Source: Synergistaceae bacterium (GTDB taxonomy: Bacteria > Synergistota > Synergistia > Synergistales > Synergistaceae). Taken from it: DNA of 10,463 bases. The position numbers and the translations under genes were made by a program. The stretch spans positions 1 to 10,463 of the forward strand of contig JAQVPO010000019.1 of NCBI GenBank assembly GCA_028702015.1, read 5' to 3'. Shown here piece after piece: positions 6,384 to 10,463 of this stretch (within the stretch, counting starts at the first letter, position 1; each line of letters opens with the position of its first letter). The notes beneath the pieces were generated by a model, which was not told where the DNA came from, ran no database searches, and was given only the letters and a program-made list of their open reading frames with translations.

Positions 6384-7715
6384 TTATTTTGATGGGCGTC
6401 TGCTTCTGCCTATACAGTAATATTCGAAACCAAATTTTTCCATTTCCGATGGTGTGTAAATATTTCTTCCATCGAAAAGGACTGCGTTTTTCATGAGAGG
6501 AACAAGCTTTTCCCAGTCAAGTGCTTTGAATTCAGGCCACTCTGTGACCAGAACAGCAGCATCAGCTCCTTTCAGCAGTTCTTCTACAGAGTCCGCATAT
6601 CTGACATCCTTTGGAAGTACGATCCTGGCTGAATCCATTGCGATCGGATCAAAGGCTTTTACTGATGCGCCGCAGTCAAGAAGTCCTCTGATAAGGGATA
6701 TAGAGGGAGCTTCCCTCATATCATCGGTATGAGGCTTGAAAGCGAGTCCCATTACAGCGATCGTGAGGCCTTCCATGCTGCTGCCGAATTTTTCCCGTAC
6801 CATGAGCTGAAGCAGTTCCTTCTGCTTGCGGTTTACTTTGTCTACTGCCGAAACCATTGTCATGTCGAGCCCCTGTCCTTCGCCAATGTGGCAAAGGGCC
6901 TGGACGTCCTTGGGAAAACATGAACCGCCGTAGCCGCAGCCTGCGTTCAGGAAAAAGCTTCCTATGCGCCTGTCAGCGGCGATGCCTTCCTTGACAGCAA
7001 GTACATCTGCACCCACTTTGTCGCATAGCTGTGCGATCTCGTTCATGAAACTGATCCTCGAGGCCAGCATTGCATTTGCTGCGTATTTTGTTATCTCTGC
7101 AGAGGATGGATCCATAAAGAAAAGTCTATCTTCTGAAACAAAAGGGGTATATAGTTCGCGCATTACTGAACGAGCTTCGTCCGATACTGCTCCTACGACG
7201 ACTCTGTCAGGGTTAAGGCAGTCTTCTATAGCCATTCCCTCTTTGAGGAATTCAGGATTTGAAAGCACTTCAAGGTTTATCTTCTCAAGCCCTCTCTCAT
7301 GCATATGTGCTATTATGCGTTTCCATAGAAGAGTGCCAGTGCCGACAGGTACAGTTGATTTGACTACTATGAAGCATGAATGGTCTATACATGAGCCTAT
7401 GCCGTCCAGTGCATTGAGGACCTGCGCAAGATCCGCGCTTCCATCGCTTGAAGGAGGCGTTCCTACAGCTATGAAGCAGAGCTGGGCATTCTCAAGTCCT
7501 TCTTTGATCTCAGTCGAAAAGGAGAGCCGTCCGTTTTTCATGTTTTTTTTGACCAGATCTTCAAGTCCGGGCTCGTATATTGGAATGATCCCATGTTTCA
7601 GATTTTCTATCCTTTTATTGTCAATATCAACGCAGCAGACCTCGTTTCCTTTTTCTGCAAAACATGTTCCTGTTACGAGTCCCACATAGCCTGTTCCTAC
7701 AAAACAAATTCTCAT
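6384..7715 (-). CDS. ugd: UDP-glucose 6-dehydrogenase
   Basis: A 443-residue cytoplasmic enzyme that oxidises UDP-glucose twice with NAD+ to UDP-glucuronate, the precursor for L-Ara4N and for other glycans. The N-terminal Rossmann domain starts GTGYVGLVTG (7-16). STVPVGTG (120-127), NPEFLKEG (153-160), Lys210 in TKYAANAM, GYGGSCFPKD with the catalytic Cys266, AFKPHTDDMREAPS (about 326-340) and FDGRN near the end are all intact, and the length is typical. It is the last gene of the leftward operon: 14 bp after the SMR gene, with GAGGAG about 10 bases before its ATG, and a strong terminator after it. In Proteobacteria ugd is often outside the arn operon; here it sits inside it, so precursor supply is co-expressed with its use. 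Confidence 0.97.
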   Translation of the reverse strand: MRICFVGTGYVGLVTGTCFAEKGNEVCCVDIDNKRIENLKHGIIPIYEPGLEDLVKKNMKNGRLSFSTEIKEGLENAQLCFIAVGTPPSSDGSADLAQVLNALDGIGSCIDHSCFIVVKSTVPVGTGTLLWKRIIAHMHERGLEKINLEVLSNPEFLKEGMAIEDCLNPDRVVVGAVSDEARSVMRELYTPFVSEDRLFFMDPSSAEITKYAANAMLASRISFMNEIAQLCDKVGADVLAVKEGIAADRRIGSFFLNAGCGYGGSCFPKDVQALCHIGEGQGLDMTMVSAVDKVNRKQKELLQLMVREKFGSSMEGLTIAVMGLAFKPHTDDMREAPSISLIRGLLDCGASVKAFDPIAMDSARIVLPKDVRYADSVEELLKGADAAVLVTEWPEFKALDWEKLVPLMKNAVLFDGRNIYTPSEMEKFGFEYYCIGRSRRPSK

Positions 7716-7729
7716 ATTTTACGGTCTCC

Positions 7730-8101
7730 TCAGCTTTTCATTGTCAGCATTGTTATCCCAAGAAGTATCGCCCCTATGCCTGCTATCCTCATAATCGTTA
7801 TCTTTTCTTTGAATATGAAAAAGCCTACGAAGAGAAGGATCAGGTATACAAGCCCGGACATCATGGGGTATGCTAGCGTCAGGTCTGTCCTTGAAAGGGC
7901 TGCGGCCATAAAAAAGAACGAAATGCCGAACATGCCGAGCCCGAGGATTATCCAGGGGTTGAGCAGTATTTTAAGTATGCCTGCTATCAGTCCGGAAGAG
8001 AGTATGGCTGAGTCACCTCCGTAGGCATGTTTCATAACGGTGCTTCCAAGAGCGTTTGTCATTGCTGATGCGATCAGGAGCAAAAGGCTTATCCTGTCCA
8101 T
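7730..8101 (-). CDS. SMR-family small membrane protein, ArnE/ArnF-like candidate flippase subunit
   Basis: A 123-residue, very hydrophobic protein with four predicted membrane helices (about 4-26, 35-56, 59-77 or so, and 81-121 as the last pair), of the small multidrug resistance/EamA-like fold. In Ara4N operons proteins of this size (ArnE, ArnF) are thought to move undecaprenyl-phosphate-L-Ara4N across the inner membrane; the place between arnD and ugd supports that job here. Only one such gene is present in the window, whereas Enterobacteria use an ArnE-ArnF pair, so it may work as a homodimer or have a partner elsewhere. ATG at 8101 lies two bases after the arnD stop, and its AGGAGG ribosome site is inside the end of arnD, implying coupling. 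Function rests on size, topology and context; a drug exporter is less likely. Confidence 0.8.
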   Translation of the reverse strand: MDRISLLLLIASAMTNALGSTVMKHAYGGDSAILSSGLIAGILKILLNPWIILGLGMFGISFFFMAAALSRTDLTLAYPMMSGLVYLILLFVGFFIFKEKITIMRIAGIGAILLGITMLTMKS

Positions 8102-8103
8102 TT

Positions 8104-8988
8104 TTATTCATCCTCCTGTAATGCAAGAGTTCCTGCCCGTCCTGTAATGGTGTCAATTCTGATATTGCATTTTACGGGAACAGACTCTATAGCGTAGTCA
8201 GCAAGAGTATAGAATGCTGTTTCACTTTCCTTTGCCTTAATAATAAATTTTTCAAATACGCCTATCTTTGAAAGTCCTTCCATTTCAGCGTGTACAGTCA
8301 GGACATTCCATTCGTTATTCATTCCTTTCAGCCATACATCCGCTATTGAATCATCATTTATTCCCGGAAGGCCAAGTATCTCGTCCATTGTCGGAAGGGT
8401 GGTGGGTATCTGCACGGGGGAATATGCCCTACCTTCGAAAACTGGTATAAAGGGGGATCGTCCTCTTGTATCGCTGCAGTATCGAAGTCCTGTTTCCTCC
8501 TGTGCCTCAAGGCTTACGGAGGATATCTGCCATCCCGGAGCTGCGCATGAAAGAGGTTTTTTGCCGGAAAGTTGTTCGAACATTTCTGCAGACCTTTCAA
8601 ACAGTGATAAATATTCACTTTTTGTTATCCTGGGCAGCTCATCCTGAACATAGACGTGATCCCATGCATGTATGCCGCAGTCATGTCCTTCAGCGGATGC
8701 TCGAACAAATATACCGGGAGCGGACGGCACTATCATCGGTGCAGGAAGTAGTGTTCCGTACATAAGAGTTTTTATACCGTAAGTAGAAGGCGCTTTGGTC
8801 CTCATCATTTTTGAGATGAAGCCTTTTCTGAAGATCCTTCTTATTGCTTTTCCTGAATTGTCAGGCCCGAATGAGAAAAATACCGACGCTTTAATATTGT
8901 GTCTGGCAAAAAGGTCGAGCATATGAGGAAAACCTTCACGGTATCCGCGCAATGTATCGATGTCGACCTTGATCGCAAGTTTTTTCAA
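8104..8988 (-). CDS. arnD: 4-deoxy-4-formamido-L-arabinose-phosphoundecaprenol deformylase
   Basis: A 294-residue NodB-type polysaccharide deacetylase that removes the formyl group from undecaprenyl-phosphate-L-Ara4FN, making the transfer to lipid A irreversible. It follows the known ArnD closely: KVDIDTLRGYREG near the N terminus (Asp9, Asp11), ASVFFSFGPDNSGK (34-47), the metal-binding GIHAWDHV (His107, His111), QIPTTLPTMDEI, and TVHAEMEG near residue 240. No signal peptide or membrane helix is obvious, so it probably sits at the inner membrane's cytoplasmic face. The start is probably TTG at 8988: GGAGA lies seven bases upstream, it gives MKKLAIKVD as in the family, and it overlaps the preceding stop as TTGA. 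A GTG at 9015 would add nine residues, with no ribosome site. Confidence 0.93.
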   Translation of the reverse strand: MKKLAIKVDIDTLRGYREGFPHMLDLFARHNIKASVFFSFGPDNSGKAIRRIFRKGFISKMMRTKAPSTYGIKTLMYGTLLPAPMIVPSAPGIFVRASAEGHDCGIHAWDHVYVQDELPRITKSEYLSLFERSAEMFEQLSGKKPLSCAAPGWQISSVSLEAQEETGLRYCSDTRGRSPFIPVFEGRAYSPVQIPTTLPTMDEILGLPGINDDSIADVWLKGMNNEWNVLTVHAEMEGLSKIGVFEKFIIKAKESETAFYTLADYAIESVPVKCNIRIDTITGRAGTLALQEDE

Positions 8989-10010
8989 TTCAGCGTCTCC
9001 TGATCTGCGTACCACGAAATAGTTCTGTTCAGCAGATCCCGCATGCCTGTCCTCGGTGTCCAGCCAAGCAGGGTTTCCATCTTTTCCACAGAAGGCCGGC
9101 GATCCTGCATGTCATCGTAAGTCTTTCCGTAGTAAATATCGGCAGATATGGCTTCCAGTACGGTTTTTTCTGCCTTTTCACGGTAGACTGGAAATTTTTT
9201 CATTTCATCAAGAAGCATTTCTGCCAGTTCCTTTATGGAGTAATTGTTGTCTGGGTTTCCGATGTTGAATATCTGGCCGTTGGCCTTGTTTTCTTTATTT
9301 TCTATGATAGCGATGAGACCTTCGATACCGTCTCCTATCCAGGTGAAGCTCCTTCTCTGTTCGCCGCCGTTTACAAGAGATATCCTGCTGTGGACGATAA
9401 CGTCATAAATCATCTGGGTGATAGAGCGGGCCCTGTTCTCGCTGGCGTCTTTAAAAGTGTCAAGTCTTGGCCCGACCCAGTTAAAGGGGCGGAAGAGCGT
9501 GAAATTAAGCCCCTCTTCCTGACCGTACGCGAATATAAGCCTGTCCATCATCTGCTTGCTGCAGCTGTATATCCATCTCATTTTATTTATAGGGCCAGTT
9601 ATCAGCTGGCTTTCATCTTCCTTTAAGCTGCTTTCGCTGCTCATCCCGTATACTTCAGAAGTTGAGGGGAAGATTATTCTCTTCTTGTATTTTGAACAGA
9701 GCCTAACCATTTTGAGGTTTTGCTCAAAATCAAGTTCGAAGGTCCATATCGGTTTCTGGAGGTAGTAGGCAGGTTTTGCAATGCCTGCGAGCGGAAGTAC
9801 GATGTCTGATGATTCGACCTGCTCCTCAAGCCATTTTTCGTCCTTAAATATATCTCCCGACGTAAACTTGAAATTCGGAGATCGCATGAATGGTTCCAGA
9901 TTGTCAGATTTAATATCAAAACCCTGGACATGCCAGCTGCTTTTGGCAGATATGGATTCCATCAGATGTGTACCGATAAAGCCATTGATGCCTGTGATAA
10001 GTATTTTCAT
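8985..10010 (-). CDS. arnA: UDP-glucuronate oxidative decarboxylase (stand-alone ArnA C-terminal half)
   Basis: A 341-residue short-chain dehydrogenase matching the C-terminal domain of bifunctional ArnA. It uses NAD+ to oxidise and decarboxylate UDP-glucuronate to UDP-4-keto-pentose (UDP-L-Ara4O). GINGFIGTHL (7-16) binds NAD. PSTSEVYG supplies Thr117 and Glu119, WIYSCSK supplies Tyr148 and Lys152, and EQRRSFTWI supplies Arg220, equivalent by alignment to the E. coli catalytic set Thr432, Glu434, Tyr463, Lys467 and Arg619. LFRPFNWVGPRLD is also typical. In E. coli this half is fused behind the formyltransferase; here the two are separate genes in the same order, overlapping by four bases (ATGA at 10010-10007). 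Its ribosome site is poor, so translation probably depends on coupling. Presence of the Arg and Glu argues for ArnA over a UDP-xylose synthase. Confidence 0.93.
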   Translation of the reverse strand: MKILITGINGFIGTHLMESISAKSSWHVQGFDIKSDNLEPFMRSPNFKFTSGDIFKDEKWLEEQVESSDIVLPLAGIAKPAYYLQKPIWTFELDFEQNLKMVRLCSKYKKRIIFPSTSEVYGMSSESSLKEDESQLITGPINKMRWIYSCSKQMMDRLIFAYGQEEGLNFTLFRPFNWVGPRLDTFKDASENRARSITQMIYDVIVHSRISLVNGGEQRRSFTWIGDGIEGLIAIIENKENKANGQIFNIGNPDNNYSIKELAEMLLDEMKKFPVYREKAEKTVLEAISADIYYGKTYDDMQDRRPSVEKMETLLGWTPRTGMRDLLNRTISWYADQETLN

Positions 10011-10463
10011 ATTTTTTCTACATCCCTTTCAGGTTCGCCTTCAGGCTGGATGCTGAGTATTCTGAGCAATCCGCCGCCGGTTCCTACAAGCATAGGAGTT
10101 TTTGATTTGATCCTGCCTGGTTCATATGTTCCCTCTTCAGGTATAGCTTTCCAGATAAAGAACTTTTTCCCTTCCCAGAGAGCAAATGCTCCAGGGAAAG
10201 GGTGTGTAAGGGCCCTTACACAGTTGTATATTTCAACTGCTGTTTTGTCCCAGTCGATCTTCCCGTCTTCAGGTCTGCGTCTGCCGAATTTAGTCGCCAT
10301 TGATTCGTCCTGCGGATACCTTTTTGCAGTTCCATTTTCAATTGAAGGCAAGGAAGACATAAGTATCTCACGTGATGCTTCAGTTACCTTGAGAAAGACA
10401 TCAAGACCAGTGTCATCGAAGTTAATAGGAACGGATTTCTGTGAGATGATGTCACCCCTGTCG
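10007..10463 (-). CDS. arnA: UDP-L-Ara4N formyltransferase (stand-alone ArnA N-terminal half), 5' end outside window
   Basis: The last ~151 residues of a formyltransferase; the frame is open to the right edge, so the ATG at 10360 is internal. The enzyme transfers a formyl group from N10-formyl-tetrahydrofolate to UDP-L-Ara4N, giving UDP-L-Ara4FN. The segment begins DRGDIISQ; its first Asp aligns with the catalytic Asp of this family (Asp140 in E. coli ArnA). FGRRRPEDGKIDWDK and VRALTHPFPGAFALWEGKKF follow, as in the C-terminal OB-like domain of ArnA and methionyl-tRNA formyltransferase. The catalytic Asn and His lie outside the window. It ends with TGA overlapping the ATG of the decarboxylase gene. 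The context (decarboxylase, ArnD, Ugd) points to the ArnA function and not to Fmt. Confidence 0.9.
   Translation of the reverse strand, partial: DRGDIISQKSVPINFDDTGLDVFLKVTEASREILMSSLPSIENGTAKRYPQDESMATKFGRRRPEDGKIDWDKTAVEIYNCVRALTHPFPGAFALWEGKKFFIWKAIPEEGTYEPGRIKSKTPMLVGTGGGLLRILSIQPEGEPERDVEKI

Noticed and set aside
6964-7689. Plus-strand 241-residue open frame opposite ugd
   Set aside because: Shadow of a strongly conserved gene; low-complexity Ser-rich translation with no family resemblance.
1-10463. CRISPR array, tRNA, rRNA, transposase or integrase
   Set aside because: No regular repeat-spacer pattern, no RNA gene signature and no mobile-element protein was seen on either strand.

Overview
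The window looks like a piece of an anaerobic, diderm (Gram-negative-type) bacterium of mid-40s percent GC. The left side carries a clostridial-style [FeFe]-hydrogenase-like sensor protein beside a SpoIIE-type phosphatase. The right side carries lipid A aminoarabinose genes, which only make sense in a cell with an outer membrane. That mixture suggests a member of the Synergistota (Negativicutes would be the alternative). This assignment is inference from gene content; no marker gene is present.

Layout. Positions 1-2469 (+): the 3' part of a PAS-containing [FeFe]-hydrogenase-like protein, whose reading frame is open to the left edge, overlaps a PP2C/SpoIIE phosphatase gene. A strong hairpin at 2500-2546 ends this unit. 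Positions 2547-3981 (+): an iron-containing alcohol dehydrogenase with a near-consensus promoter (TTGACA, 17 bp, TACTAT), a helically phased direct repeat just upstream and a small leader hairpin. Positions 4108-4857 (-): a class I glutamine amidotransferase-like peptidase C26 gene with a good Shine-Dalgarno sequence but an ATC codon where the start should be. Positions 4943-5758 (-): a divergent ProC-like NAD(P)-binding protein. Positions 5768-6335: about 570 bp without a convincing gene, holding repeats and a GC-rich patch. Positions 6336-10463 (-): a tightly coupled operon reading leftward: formyltransferase half of ArnA (cut by the right edge), decarboxylase half of ArnA, ArnD, one SMR-type transporter and UDP-glucose dehydrogenase, closed by a terminator.

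How they work together. Ugd makes UDP-glucuronate, the ArnA decarboxylase oxidises and decarboxylates it, the ArnA formyltransferase formylates UDP-Ara4N, ArnD removes the formyl group after transfer to undecaprenyl phosphate, and the SMR protein probably helps flip the lipid. ArnB, ArnC and ArnT are not in the window and could lie past the right edge. The end product, Ara4N-modified lipid A, lowers surface charge and is the classic route to polymyxin resistance. On the left, the hydrogenase-like protein and phosphatase probably form a redox or hydrogen sensing pair; whether they affect the neighbouring dehydrogenase is unknown.
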